Positions 49,873-59,538 are shown, counted from the stretch's first letter. The stretch: DNA of 64,000 nucleotides from Saprospira sp. CCB-QB6 (GCF_028464065.1 NZ_CP116808.1:4121501-4185500); one strand, 5' to 3'. A program made the numbers and translations. Notes: generated by a model not told the origin, from the letters alone.

Positions 49873-52332
49873 ATGCAAAACACGCAATTATGGGCATTTA
49901 TTTTGTTTCTTTTTTTTGGACAAAATAGTTGGGCCCAAAACTTTGATGATTACCGCTGTCTTAGATCCAGCGGTGAAGTTCCCGAACGATTTTCCTTAAG
50001 CTCGGCACAAAAGTACGAGCTAGGATTGGCCCAATTGGATGAGGGCCTAAGCAACAAAGACCGAAAAACCCAAGAAAAGTACCAGCAAAAGGCCATTTAC
50101 ACCATTGACGATTTGCTTCGTTCTGGTAAAGTATTATTTGGCACGCCCCTCAATGATTATGTCAATCGGGTGGGTAATCGTTTGTTGGAGCACACTCCTG
50201 AACTCAAAGGCAAGGTTGATTTTTTCATTATTCGCTCTTCTGCAGTCAATGCTTTTGCTACGGCAACGGGTTTGGTCTGCATCAATATGGGACTTTTGGC
50301 CCAATTGGAGAATGAGGCCCAACTAGCTTTTGTACTTTCTCATGAGCTCATGCACGTACAAAAGCAGCATGGTTTGAGTCAGTATGAAAAAGACATTGCC
50401 ATTCTCAAGGAGAACCGTCAGCGCAGTCTTTTTAAGAAAACGGACTTTAACAGCGCCCTGCTTGAGTCTAACTCTTACTCTAGAGAACTAGAATTTGAAG
50501 CGGATAAGGGAGGCTTAGAAATTTTCCTCAAAACGCCTTATAGTGTAGATGCATTAGAGTCTTCTTTTCAGATGCTCTATTACTCTTATTTGCTTTATGA
50601 CACGACTCGCTTTGATGTTAATTACTACAATGAGGGAAGTTGCCAGCTAGATCCTTCTTTATTTTTGGCTAAAGACAGCCTAAAGCATATTTCGGCTTGG
50701 GTAGATGACGCAGAAAACACAGATACCTTAAAAAGCACTCACCCCAGTACGCTTCGCCGTTGGGAGATTGTCAAGGAAGCGATTGCGGGCAAAACTGCTG
50801 GCGATAAATTGTTTATTGAGCCTCAGGCAGATTTTGAGCGCATGCGTAAAATAGCGCGCTTTGAATTGGCCAGCTACTACCTACATAATTTCCGTTTTGA
50901 GGATGCGCTTTATGTGGTCCAATTGCTACGCAAAGAAGAGCCCAACAGCCGCTACTTGAGAGAAGTGGAAGTACAGGCCCTACATGCTATTTCTCGTTTT
51001 TCTATGTATGAGTCTAGAAGCTTTCTCTCTAGTGACCATCGTCGTCAGCGAAAAATTTATCAGAATATTGAAGGCGGACAACAGCAAATTTACTTTATGA
51101 GCAGCAATCTTCGGACGGTAGAGCTAGCTGCTTTAGCCCTTTACAAGGCTTGGAAGCTGCATAAGGACTATCCAGAAGATCGTTACATCTTCGATTATTA
51201 CCGCGATGCTATCTATGTCTTGCAACAGCATATTCCCAGCTTTGAGCAATTGCCCAAAGCCATGCAAGAGGCCGAAATTAAGGCCTATTTGGCCAAGGCC
51301 CCTGCAGCACAAGACTACTCTGTACCTAAGGTGACCAAAGATAGCCTTATCGAGGTGCTTCAGGATGCAAATATTGAGGTTCTTTTTGATAGCTACCGCA
51401 AAGAATATGGCTACAGTAATTTAGACCAAGGCTATAATCTTGCCCGTTATATTCTTTCGGACCTAATGCAAGATGAGGACTTTGAGGACTATTATAGCCG
51501 TACGGAAGATTATCATGAGGCGCAGGAAGAACGAGACTCGCTCTACAATGTAGAATCAGAACGCCGCAAAGCTGCCAAAGAAGAGGTAGATCGCAACTTG
51601 GGCATTGACTCTATTCTTTATGTCAATCCTTATATGTTGAGCTTGAAGCGCAAAAAGGTTTGGACGCACGATGATATTTCTATTGATTTTCAGAGTAACC
51701 ATCAATTGCTTCAAAAATTTTATACTGAAGTACATAAAACTGCTGATCAAATTGGACTTTCTGTGCAAATCTTAGATACTAGAGAACTTGAGGAGTTAAC
51801 TGCAGACCGATATGCTGATGTGGCGACCCTCAAAGATTGGATTCGTCTTCGAATGAATATTGAGGATCGCAATCACCCTGTATTTAACCAAAGAGAGGTG
51901 GATGAAATTTGTGCAAAGTATGGTAGTCCTTATATCGTAACAGGTGGTTATATGCAACAAAGCTATGATGGAAAAAGATTAGCTCGTCGTAGAAAAATCA
52001 CCTATGGAGTTTACGGAGGCCTTGTTGCTAGTAGTGCGGCTCTAATGCTTACAGCCCCCTCTTCAACAAGCTCATCAGCCCAGGTAGGGATGTCTATTGC
52101 TGTAGTTTCAGGAGTAGGTCTGTTCTTTCAAGCGCTTCTCCATCCTATCAACAATGCTCGCGCTACAGGTAATCAGCTTTACTTCTCTACCATCTTCAAC
52201 ACTCAAAACTCTACTTATGAGACCTTAGGAGTCAATAGCAATGCACTACATAAAGGAGTTGGCAATATATCTAAATCTGTTAAAAAACAAATTCGTAAAG
52301 ACCTCAAACGCATCAAAGCGGAAGATAAATAA
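49873..52332 (+). CDS. Secreted/membrane M48-family metallopeptidase
   Basis: 819 aa. Signal peptide at residues 1-22 (MQNTQLWAFILFLFFGQNSWAQ). The zinc motif is HELMH in FVLSHELMHVQKQHG, at about 156-160, with the third ligand in SYSRELEFEADKGGLE at about residue 210. This order is typical of BepA/Oma1-like M48 peptidases. A long helical, TPR-like middle region follows (about 310-560), and a C-terminal region with a hydrophobic stretch (VYGGLVASSAALMLTAP, SIAVVSGVGLFFQALL) suggests membrane attachment near 710-760. It probably acts in envelope protein quality control; this is inferred from the family. Operon with 52342-53025. Confidence 0.88.
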   Translation: MQNTQLWAFILFLFFGQNSWAQNFDDYRCLRSSGEVPERFSLSSAQKYELGLAQLDEGLSNKDRKTQEKYQQKAIYTIDDLLRSGKVLFGTPLNDYVNRVGNRLLEHTPELKGKVDFFIIRSSAVNAFATATGLVCINMGLLAQLENEAQLAFVLSHELMHVQKQHGLSQYEKDIAILKENRQRSLFKKTDFNSALLESNSYSRELEFEADKGGLEIFLKTPYSVDALESSFQMLYYSYLLYDTTRFDVNYYNEGSCQLDPSLFLAKDSLKHISAWVDDAENTDTLKSTHPSTLRRWEIVKEAIAGKTAGDKLFIEPQADFERMRKIARFELASYYLHNFRFEDALYVVQLLRKEEPNSRYLREVEVQALHAISRFSMYESRSFLSSDHRRQRKIYQNIEGGQQQIYFMSSNLRTVELAALALYKAWKLHKDYPEDRYIFDYYRDAIYVLQQHIPSFEQLPKAMQEAEIKAYLAKAPAAQDYSVPKVTKDSLIEVLQDANIEVLFDSYRKEYGYSNLDQGYNLARYILSDLMQDEDFEDYYSRTEDYHEAQEERDSLYNVESERRKAAKEEVDRNLGIDSILYVNPYMLSLKRKKVWTHDDISIDFQSNHQLLQKFYTEVHKTADQIGLSVQILDTRELEELTADRYADVATLKDWIRLRMNIEDRNHPVFNQREVDEICAKYGSPYIVTGGYMQQSYDGKRLARRRKITYGVYGGLVASSAALMLTAPSSTSSSAQVGMSIAVVSGVGLFFQALLHPINNARATGNQLYFSTIFNTQNSTYETLGVNSNALHKGVGNISKSVKKQIRKDLKRIKAEDK

Positions 52333-52341
52333 GCTATTTAT

Positions 52342-53025
52342 ATGAAATCACTAATTTGCAGCTTTTTGCTGCTTTTCCTAGGGCTACAATTGCAGGCCCA
52401 AGATATATATTATCCAGATTTGGCTGCCTTTCTAAATAATGAGGGACAAAAAATTAGCAAAATTAAAAAAGCTAAATTCATCAATATTTATGAAGATTTT
52501 TTCCAGTATGAAGTTAATGCTCAACTGGAAAATGGAGACGAAGTAAAAAGTCTTTGGAATTTTCAAGGCCCTAGCTTTATCAAACGTGATGGAGATGTCT
52601 ACTGCCTCAAGCGCACAAGAATGGGAACCTACGGAAGTACTTATGTTTATCAAGACGATATCTATAAGCTAAAAACTGTTGGCAACTTCTTCTATTTCCG
52701 CCAACCCAGTCAAGGACATTTGTTTCTAGAGGAATTTAAGACGAAATATCAATATAGAATCAAAACAGATCGAAACGAGGAATATGTAGCTATGTTGATA
52801 ATGGGAGCAAATAAAAACTACTGGGGGCTCATCAACCAAAATTACATCATGAACAGCCTTGCTAATATGGCGGAAACGAATAACATCAGTGCAGATCTTT
52901 ACCGCCACTGCCGCAAGTTTGTAGAAGACAAAGCAGAGCATGAAGGTATTGAGTATAGCGAAGCCTCTTTCAGCATGAAAGAATTCGAAAACATCCTTTA
53001 CCAATACGAAAGAGGAGAACTCTAA
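52342..53025 (+). CDS. Secreted hypothetical protein, 227 aa
   Basis: A signal peptide at residues 1-19 (MKSLICSFLLLFLGLQLQA) precedes a mature protein starting QDIYYPDLAAFLNNEG. The middle is beta-rich (FFQYEVNAQLENGDEVKSLW, GTYGSTYVYQDDIYKLK), the last 70 residues helical. No known motif. It starts 9 bases after the M48 gene, so it is likely a partner of that peptidase. Confidence 0.75.
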   Translation: MKSLICSFLLLFLGLQLQAQDIYYPDLAAFLNNEGQKISKIKKAKFINIYEDFFQYEVNAQLENGDEVKSLWNFQGPSFIKRDGDVYCLKRTRMGTYGSTYVYQDDIYKLKTVGNFFYFRQPSQGHLFLEEFKTKYQYRIKTDRNEEYVAMLIMGANKNYWGLINQNYIMNSLANMAETNNISADLYRHCRKFVEDKAEHEGIEYSEASFSMKEFENILYQYERGEL

Positions 53026-53035
53026 TGCTGAATTT

Positions 53036-53083
53036 AAAGCGCCCTCAGGGGCGCTTTTTTTGTCTATAGTATAGACAAAAAAA
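53036..53083 (+). terminator. Terminator after the M48 operon
   Basis: AAAGCGCCC-TCA-GGGGCGCTTTTTTT, followed by a second palindrome with arms TTTTTTGTCTAT and ATAGACAAAAAA. Confidence 0.85.
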
Positions 53084-53122
53084 GCCTCTTTTAAATCAGT
53101 TTATTATCTTCCAAAGAAAAAG

Positions 53123-54955
53123 ATGAAATACCTTGTACTTTTTCTGTGCTTCATTAGTAACTTATCCCTAAAAGGCCAACCTTTACGTGCCTATGAGAAA
53201 GCCGCCCAAGCGGCCTTGGAGCGGACAGATTATTACAATGCCATTTATTACTATGAGGCCGTTTTGCAGAGCAAGCAAAAGCCGGCCGTTTATTGGAACT
53301 ATGCCCAGGCATTGGCGGGAGCTTTTGCGCATGAGCAGGCCGCCCAGGCCTATGCCCAAGCAGAGGAACAAGCGGCAAATTATCCCAACTTCTATTATTG
53401 TTATGGCTTGAGTTTGCAGCAGTCGGGCCAATATGAGCAGGCGCAAGCCATCTGGGAAAAGCAAGAGCTGGGGCCGCTTTCGCCCTATGAGCGGGCCCAT
53501 ATTCAAGAGTGTTTGAAGGGCCTAGAGATGATCGGCCGCCAGGCAGAAGACCAAAGTTGGGACTGCCAAAATATGGGGCCTAAAATCAATGGTCCCTCGG
53601 CAGATTATGCAGCTTATCCAGACAGTCTGGGCCGCCTCTTCTTTTCCGCTCTCCGACAAGCCGATGCCCAAGCCCCCTTTGAGAGCCAACTCTATAGCCA
53701 GCGCGAAAAGGAGCAAAAAGCCCAGCGCTATTGGGCTATCCGCTCGGAGCAGCCCTTAGGGGCCAGTTGTTGGGGGGCGCATTATGGCATCCGCTACCTC
53801 AGTGTAATAACAGATAGTACGAGCTATTTGGCCTATAGCTATCGAGAGGAAAATGGCCGTTTTTCGCCCCCAAAAGCCTTGGGGAATTTACCGCCTAGGG
53901 TCAGTCAGCCGCATTATTGGGCTTTGGGGCCAGATTCGGGTTATTTATACTTTGTGCATCGCTCCGAAGAGCAGCAGGAAGATATCTGGCGGGCCAAGAT
54001 CAAAGCAGATAGCATCGTCTTAACGGCCGTCCCTTTGGGGCCAGAAATCAATAGTATGGGCCGAGAGCTCTCGCCTTTTCGGCGGGGCGACAGCCTGTTC
54101 TTCGCCTCTGATTTTTGGGCGGGCTATGGCGGGCTCGATATCTTTTGCGCTATTGGCGATACGGTATTTAATCTGGGGGCGGGCCTCAATTCGGCGGCTC
54201 ATGAGCTCTATTTCTATTTGGAGCCAGGCGATAGTACGGGCTATTTTGCCTCTAATCGCAAGGGCTCGCAACAGCTCAAGGAGGCCGTTTGTTGCACCGA
54301 TATTTATCGTTTTGAGAGCCAGCGCTTTTTGCCCCCAGTAGTTGTGGATACGCCCTTAGTGGTCCAGCTCGACAGTCCACCTCCCGCTCGCCCGCCCTAT
54401 GAAGAGCTGCTGACCAGTTTGCAGCAGCAACTGCCCATTGCCCTTTATTTTCACAATGATGAACCCGATAGTAATAGCTTAGCCATTGTTTCTAGCCAAA
54501 CTTATCGACAATCTTGGGATAGTTATCAGGCGCTTTTTCCGCTCTATCGACAGCAGAATGCCAGTAGCTTGGCCCATTGGCAAAACTTTGAGGCCCAGGC
54601 TAAGGCCCAATATGCTCAGTTGGATAGTTTTGAGCGGCAGCTATTGCGCTTATTGCAGCAGGGCTATCGCTTAGAGGTAGCCATTCGGGCCTATTGTTCT
54701 CCCCGCTCTTGGACGGATTACAACTTTAATTTGGCCCAAAGGCGAATTGATGCTTTGCTCAAGGATTGGGAAAGCGGGCCCTTAGCGCCCTATTTGGCCC
54801 AGGAGCAGCTGCGTTTAGAGTGGTTGCCCCTAGGCGAGAGTCGAGCCCCAGCAGGCGTCAACGATCGTTTTGATCAGCCCCGATGGTCCATTTTCTCGGC
54901 AGCTGCCGCCGCCGAGCGGCGCTTAGAAATAGAGTTCGTTTCCCTTAAAAAATAA
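53123..54955 (+). CDS. PorE-like protein: TPR, PD40 propeller and OmpA-type domain
   Basis: 610 aa. A short signal peptide (MKYLVLFLCFISNLSLKGQ). TPR repeats run at about 25-135 (AIYYYEAVLQSKQKPAVYWNYAQAL and following). A PD40 beta-propeller is next, about 160-390, with blades such as RLFFSALRQAD, GYLYFVHRSEEQQEDIW and DSLFFASDFWAGYGGLDIF. An OmpA-type peptidoglycan-binding domain ends the protein (IALYFHNDEPDSNS, LEVAIRAYCSPRSWTDYNFNLAQRRIDALL). This domain order is that of PorE, an envelope component linked to T9SS. PorE usually also has a carboxypeptidase-regulatory domain, which I do not see here, so it may be a paralogue. Confidence 0.8.
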   Translation: MKYLVLFLCFISNLSLKGQPLRAYEKAAQAALERTDYYNAIYYYEAVLQSKQKPAVYWNYAQALAGAFAHEQAAQAYAQAEEQAANYPNFYYCYGLSLQQSGQYEQAQAIWEKQELGPLSPYERAHIQECLKGLEMIGRQAEDQSWDCQNMGPKINGPSADYAAYPDSLGRLFFSALRQADAQAPFESQLYSQREKEQKAQRYWAIRSEQPLGASCWGAHYGIRYLSVITDSTSYLAYSYREENGRFSPPKALGNLPPRVSQPHYWALGPDSGYLYFVHRSEEQQEDIWRAKIKADSIVLTAVPLGPEINSMGRELSPFRRGDSLFFASDFWAGYGGLDIFCAIGDTVFNLGAGLNSAAHELYFYLEPGDSTGYFASNRKGSQQLKEAVCCTDIYRFESQRFLPPVVVDTPLVVQLDSPPPARPPYEELLTSLQQQLPIALYFHNDEPDSNSLAIVSSQTYRQSWDSYQALFPLYRQQNASSLAHWQNFEAQAKAQYAQLDSFERQLLRLLQQGYRLEVAIRAYCSPRSWTDYNFNLAQRRIDALLKDWESGPLAPYLAQEQLRLEWLPLGESRAPAGVNDRFDQPRWSIFSAAAAAERRLEIEFVSLKK

Positions 54956-54985
54956 TTTTTCCGATATGTTGCCGCATTAAAAGCT

Positions 54986-54993
54986 TACTTTTG
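54986..54993 (+). promoter_or_regulatory. Possible -7 element of the TonB receptor gene
   Basis: TACTTTTG fits TAnnTTTG. The predicted start near 55000 supports translation from ATG 55031 rather than ATG 54998. A clear -33 element is not seen. Confidence 0.4.
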
Positions 54994-55030
54994 AGCTTTG
55001 CCATTTATTTCAACCAAGCTTTATTTTACT

Positions 55031-57475
55031 ATGCGCTGGATTAGTCTCTGTATTTTCATGGGCCTCCTACTCCCCTCTTTGTGGGCCCAAGATACCCAAG
55101 AAATTCGAGGTCGAGTTATCGACAAAACGAGTAAGCAGCCTTTGGTAGGGGTTACCGTACTCTTGTTTGAGAGTGAGCCCACCTTGGCCACCGTCACGGA
55201 CTTTGATGGTTTTTATAAGATAGAGGTCCCCTTGGGCCGCCAACAGATTGAAGCTCGCTATTTGGGCTATGAGCCCTTTTTGAGCAAACCCATTATTATT
55301 TCTGCAGCCAAGGAGATTAACCTTGATATTGAAATGCTAGAGACAGTCCAAGAAACGGGACAGGTCACGGTAACTGCTGCCGCAGCCAGCAGTGGAAATG
55401 AAGCCATCAATGAGCTCTCCGTCGTCAGTACCCGCTCTTTCTCAGTAGAAGAAACTCAGCGCTATGCCGCTTCGATCAATGACCCTGGGCGGATGGTTAT
55501 GGCCTTTCCAGGCGTACAAGCCAATCAAGATACCGAAAACGATATCATCATCAGAGGAAACTCTGCGGTGGGTGTCCTCTGGCGAGTAGAGGGCCTTGAT
55601 ATTGCGAACCCTAGCCATTTTGCTCGTCCAGCCACTACGGGTGGAGGGATTACCGTCTTTAGCGCTTCTCTATTGAGCAATTCCGACTTTAGCACAGGGG
55701 CCTTTGCCGCAGAATATGGCAATGCCTTTTCGGGTGTTTTTGATGTGCGTTTCCGCAAAGGAAATCTAGAGAAAAGAGAGTATACTTTTCGGGCGGGAGT
55801 TATTGGGATTGACTTTGCCGCAGAAGGCCCCATTAAAAAGGGCCGCAGCTCTTATTTGATTAACTACCGCTACTCTACCTTGGGAATTTTGGCCCAAGCA
55901 GGTTTGCATGTCGTTCGAGAAAATGTATCAAATACCTTTCAGGACCTTTCTTTCAACCTCTATTTTTCTGGCCCTAAGAACAAAGATCGCTTTACCATCT
56001 TTGGGATGGGCGGCCTCAGCCAAGAATATTGGTGGATGTTGCCTACGGACCGCTGGCAAAATAGCTTGGACTATGTTTGGGATGCCAATACTAGTAATCT
56101 GGGCGTTTTGGGAACCACCTACACTCGTCTGATTGATGATAAATCCTTCTTTAAAATGTCTGCTGGCGTAGGAACCAACTACCTTAATGACTATCAGGTA
56201 GAGCCCACCATTGCCGCCGACTCAACTTATTGGTTGGAACGCAATAACTTCTTAACCACTAAATTTAGCTGGCATGGAGTATATAGCCGCAAGATCAACC
56301 GCAAGCTCCGCCTCAAAGCGGGACTCATTAGCACCTATTACCTTTGGGATTTGGAGTATGGCCTCTTTCAGGGAGATAGCCTAGGCTACCAAAACTATTT
56401 GGGCCAATTTACACCTGGTCCCCGCCGCCCCTTGACAGAAGCCTATTTTGATCCCGATCAAGTGGGCGATATCCCCACCCTAGAAGGCGAAGGCGAACTA
56501 GGGAGCACCTTTAGTCAACAAGCTTATTCTCAGGCCAGCTATCATGTCAATGAGAAGTTTACGATCAATGCTGGGGCTCATTTCCTCTTCTTGGCCCTAA
56601 ATGCTGATTGGGCCCTAGACCCAAGGCTTTCTATGCGCTATACGCTAAGCCCCAACACCAAATTTACCTTCGCTTACGGTCTACACAGCAAGATTCAACC
56701 TTTTGGCACCTATATGCTTAGCTTTGAAGGGAGCGACGGACAAATCTACCAGCCCAATAAGGACCTTAAATTTACAAGAGCCCATCATCTTATTGCTGGA
56801 GTGGAGCAAATGCTTACGCCCAAGCTTCGCTTGCAGGTAGAAGGCTATTTTCAGCAGCTCTTTAATGTGCCCATTTCTACCGATCCAAACAGCAACTTTT
56901 GGTTCTATAACCTTCGAGATAATTACGGAACCATTCCCATGACTTCTGAAGGCAAAGGCCAAAACTATGGGGTAGATCTTACCCTAGAGCAGTTCTTTGG
57001 CAAAGGCTTTTTCATGCTCTTTACGGCCTCAGCCTTCCGCTCTACCTTCAAGGCTTGGGAGGAGGATTATCGCCCTGCCCGCCTAGATAACCGCTTTTCG
57101 ACTAGCTTGATGGCTACCAAAGAGTTTATCTTCAAAAATGGCGGCGTGCTGCAATTGGGTGTAAAAACCTTTTTTCGCGGTGGCTTGCATCATCAAGAGG
57201 CCGACCTAGAAGCTTCTCGCGAGCTGGGCGCTTTTGTAGAGGACCAAGAAGCCGCTTTTGATGCCAGCTTCCCACCTTACTTCCGCCTCGACACGCGTAT
57301 TGCCTACCGCAAAGACCATAAAAACTTTTCTTATACACTTGGTCTCGACATTCAAAATGCCACCAATAAAACAGATAACTGGCGTGCGGTAGAATATGAC
57401 CGAAATATTCAATCTATCGTCCTTGATCCCAATTCGGGCCTACTCCCCGTTTTGAGTTTTCAGATCGATTTTTAG
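55031..57475 (+). CDS. TonB-dependent receptor with carboxypeptidase-regulatory-like domain
   Basis: 814 aa from ATG at 55031 (MRWISLCIFMGLLLPSLWA signal peptide); an ATG 11 codons earlier is out of place for export. The CarboxypepD_reg-like domain lies at about 22-105 (EIRGRVIDKTSKQPLVGVTV ... LDIEML). The plug domain contains MVMAFPGVQANQDTENDIIIRGNSAVGVLWRVEGLDI. The remainder is the outer-membrane beta-barrel, ending in LPVLSFQIDF with a C-terminal Phe. No SusD partner follows, so it is not a classic glycan-utilisation pair; the ligand is unknown. The stop codon TAG overlaps the first base of repeat R16. Confidence 0.92.
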   Translation: MRWISLCIFMGLLLPSLWAQDTQEIRGRVIDKTSKQPLVGVTVLLFESEPTLATVTDFDGFYKIEVPLGRQQIEARYLGYEPFLSKPIIISAAKEINLDIEMLETVQETGQVTVTAAAASSGNEAINELSVVSTRSFSVEETQRYAASINDPGRMVMAFPGVQANQDTENDIIIRGNSAVGVLWRVEGLDIANPSHFARPATTGGGITVFSASLLSNSDFSTGAFAAEYGNAFSGVFDVRFRKGNLEKREYTFRAGVIGIDFAAEGPIKKGRSSYLINYRYSTLGILAQAGLHVVRENVSNTFQDLSFNLYFSGPKNKDRFTIFGMGGLSQEYWWMLPTDRWQNSLDYVWDANTSNLGVLGTTYTRLIDDKSFFKMSAGVGTNYLNDYQVEPTIAADSTYWLERNNFLTTKFSWHGVYSRKINRKLRLKAGLISTYYLWDLEYGLFQGDSLGYQNYLGQFTPGPRRPLTEAYFDPDQVGDIPTLEGEGELGSTFSQQAYSQASYHVNEKFTINAGAHFLFLALNADWALDPRLSMRYTLSPNTKFTFAYGLHSKIQPFGTYMLSFEGSDGQIYQPNKDLKFTRAHHLIAGVEQMLTPKLRLQVEGYFQQLFNVPISTDPNSNFWFYNLRDNYGTIPMTSEGKGQNYGVDLTLEQFFGKGFFMLFTASAFRSTFKAWEEDYRPARLDNRFSTSLMATKEFIFKNGGVLQLGVKTFFRGGLHHQEADLEASRELGAFVEDQEAAFDASFPPYFRLDTRIAYRKDHKNFSYTLGLDIQNATNKTDNWRAVEYDRNIQSIVLDPNSGLLPVLSFQIDF

Positions 57476-57594
57476 GGGCCTCCGCAGCTTTGCTGCGGCG
57501 CTAGGTTTCAGGGCTCGCAGGACTGCTCGGCCCTTCAGCCGCCTTTGGCGGCTTCGGTCTGGCCCTGCGGGCCACCCTTCCACAGCGCTAGGCC
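57475..57594 (+). repeat. Structured intergenic repeat R16
   Basis: Outer arms GGCCT/AGGCC. Hairpin 1 is CCGCAGC-TTT-GCTGCGG, hairpin 2 is GCCGCC-TTT-GGCGGC and hairpin 3 is TGGCCC-TGC-GGGCCA. It begins with the G of the receptor's TAG stop codon. Confidence 0.85.
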
Positions 57595-57659
57595 TTGCTG
57601 CGCTTGGGGCATTTAGCCCCCGCGCGCAGCCTATTTTCCCACTTCCTCAACTTTTACTC

Positions 57660-57911
57660 ATGACTAGAGAAGAATTAACTCAGGCCCTCAAAGAGATTAT
57701 GGCCCCTTATGTTCAGGACCAAGCTGCTTTTGAACAGGCTCAAGAAGACACCCACCTCATGAACGATTTAAAAATCAACTCCCAGCATTTGGTAGACATC
57801 ATCCTAGATGTAGAAGATGCCTTTAACATTGAAATTGATGATGAAGCCGCCGAAAGGATGATGACCGTAGGCGCTGCCCTTGATATTATTCAGGAGCTAA
57901 CTACTGCTTAA
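57660..57911 (+). CDS. Acyl carrier protein (stand-alone, non-canonical)
   Basis: 83 aa four-helix ACP. The 4'-phosphopantetheine site is Ser41 in DLKINSQHLVDIILDVEDAF, with Asn in place of the Asp of the common DSL motif. Helix III and the acidic recognition face (IEIDDEAAERMMTV) are typical. It starts 65 bases after repeat R16 and ends 1 base before a phosphopantetheinyl transferase gene, which very likely activates it. It is not the housekeeping fatty-acid ACP by motif; the pathway partner is not in the window. Confidence 0.9.
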   Translation: MTREELTQALKEIMAPYVQDQAAFEQAQEDTHLMNDLKINSQHLVDIILDVEDAFNIEIDDEAAERMMTVGAALDIIQELTTA

Positions 57912-57912
57912 G

Positions 57913-58482
57913 ATGCTAGGAACCGATATCGTACAGCTTAGACAACTAAGGCAAGATCGCTGGTCCAGACGAATAGATAAAATCTGTTCTAAGGAAGAAC
58001 AAAAATGGCTGGGGCATATGCCCCAGCCATTTTTGGCTTTTGCCCAACTCTGGGCCTTAAAAGAGGCCGCTTATAAGTTGGGCTTGCGTTTGGGGGCTCC
58101 TCTAGGCTATTACCCCAAAAAGATAACAGTAGAAGAATTGGAGCTGGGCTATTTTTTCTGTTCAGCTTGGTCCATTTACCTTCAGTTGGAGATGGCCGAA
58201 GATTATATTTGGGCGCAGGCGGCCCCAAGCCGCTCAGACTTGGCCCGTATTCAGGCGAATATTTATTATTGGCCTCAATGGGCAGAACAGCCAAGGCAAC
58301 GTTCCTCCGCTTTGCGGCAACTGATTGGACAAAATTTAGGTTTGGGCCAACTGATAAAAGATGAGAAAGGCCTGCCCTTCTGGAAAGAAGAGGCAGGCCC
58401 AAAGATACCTTTGAGTCTAAGTTATGATGGACCTTGGGCTAGTTGGGCCAAGGTAAGTCCTTCTGTCGCTCATAATTTTTAA
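57913..58482 (+). CDS. 4'-phosphopantetheinyl transferase
   Basis: 189 aa. Transfers phosphopantetheine from CoA to an ACP serine. Motifs: LGTDIVQL at residues 2-9 with the Mg-binding Asp, and WALKEAAYKLGL with the Glu and Lys of the signature (W-x-x-KEA-x-x-K). The size lies between AcpS (about 125 aa) and Sfp (about 230 aa), closer to the Sfp-type family. The ACP gene directly upstream is the likely substrate. Its 3' end overlaps the convergent gene by 44 bases. Confidence 0.9.
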   Translation: MLGTDIVQLRQLRQDRWSRRIDKICSKEEQKWLGHMPQPFLAFAQLWALKEAAYKLGLRLGAPLGYYPKKITVEELELGYFFCSAWSIYLQLEMAEDYIWAQAAPSRSDLARIQANIYYWPQWAEQPRQRSSALRQLIGQNLGLGQLIKDEKGLPFWKEEAGPKIPLSLSYDGPWASWAKVSPSVAHNF

Positions 58483-59479
58483 TGCGTTTTTGTTCCTCTG
58501 CCAACCATTTATAATACTCATTAGCTGGTTTAAAGGCATTTAAGAAGTATGCCTCCCTAGCTCTAGTTTCTGCATTGGCCAAATGGCCTTTTTGTTCCTC
58601 ATACACAGCTAGATTAAAGAGTAATGGGCCACGAAGTTTAGCATCATTAGTTTCTAGATTTTTTTGCCAAATAGCAGCGGCCCCCTCCCAATCTCCTAAC
58701 TTAACCAATTTGTAGGCGGCCTTCATATCTTTATGGCCCTTAACATAAATTTGTCGCCTTTTTTGGACCATTGTGCTACAGATGCGCATAGCATAGCTAC
58801 GCCCTAAACGATATCCCTGCGCCTTCATTTTTTTATTTTTGAAGGGTGTAACGATTTGACCAAGCACACCATAATCTGCATTTGAGTCTCCAGAAAAATT
58901 TTGGTCAAAGCGCCAAATATCTACAACTTCTTTGGCCCTTAAATCATAGAGCCTCCAGCAAGCAACTAATTGAATTTTACGCCCTGTTGAAGAGCGAGAG
59001 GTTTGTCCAACGCCCGAATTCCACGAAGATTCACTATAAGAATCATATTCCTCGCTATCGAGCATCTCTAAACTGGCCAATAATTGACCTTTTTTGGCCA
59101 AGGCCTTTAAAAAGGTATCAGGTAAAGGCGGAGGAACATCTTCAGATAAATACAAGCGGCCATAGCTAGTGTCTAGCCGTTGATAGTTTCGTTTTCGCTC
59201 TTCAATAATAGCTTCTTCAAAGCCTTGCATAGCCCCTTTGGCTGCTTGACGATCTTGGCCTACTGTTTCACCAGAAGCTAGGCCTTCTAGAGAGTTGATT
59301 ATAAGCTGCTTGCCTGAATTATTGGCAAAAGCTCGGTTCCAAACAAGAAGTTGATTTAAACTGTCTGGAACATAGAGATCAGGGCAACGCATTTGGTAAT
59401 AACTGATTTTCTTTTTAGTGCTACAACTGCCCAAACTAAATAGGCTAAGAGAGAGCAAAAGAAATACGATCTTTTTCAT
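58439..59479 (-). CDS. DUF6340-like lipoprotein with TPR-type C-terminus
   Basis: 346 aa. N-terminus MKKIVFLLLSLSLFSLGSCS has a lipobox (LGSC, Cys 19). The middle domain (about 30-245) contains RLYLSEDVPPPLPDTFLKAL and LVACWRLYDLRAKEVVDIWRF. The C-terminal 90 residues look like two or three TPR helices pairs (AAYKLVKLGDWEGAAAIWQKNL, PLLFNLAVYEEQKGHLANAETRAREAYFL). I believe this matches the Bacteroidota family DUF6340, function unknown. Exported and membrane anchored. The stop lies inside the end of the phosphopantetheinyl transferase gene. Confidence 0.8.
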   Translation of the reverse strand: MKKIVFLLLSLSLFSLGSCSTKKKISYYQMRCPDLYVPDSLNQLLVWNRAFANNSGKQLIINSLEGLASGETVGQDRQAAKGAMQGFEEAIIEERKRNYQRLDTSYGRLYLSEDVPPPLPDTFLKALAKKGQLLASLEMLDSEEYDSYSESSWNSGVGQTSRSSTGRKIQLVACWRLYDLRAKEVVDIWRFDQNFSGDSNADYGVLGQIVTPFKNKKMKAQGYRLGRSYAMRICSTMVQKRRQIYVKGHKDMKAAYKLVKLGDWEGAAAIWQKNLETNDAKLRGPLLFNLAVYEEQKGHLANAETRAREAYFLNAFKPANEYYKWLAEEQKRIKNYERQKDLPWPN

Positions 59480-59538
59480 TTTTAAAGTTTAACCACCCCA
59501 TGAGCAAAAAGCACTCTTAGAGATGAGGAGGAGGTAAA

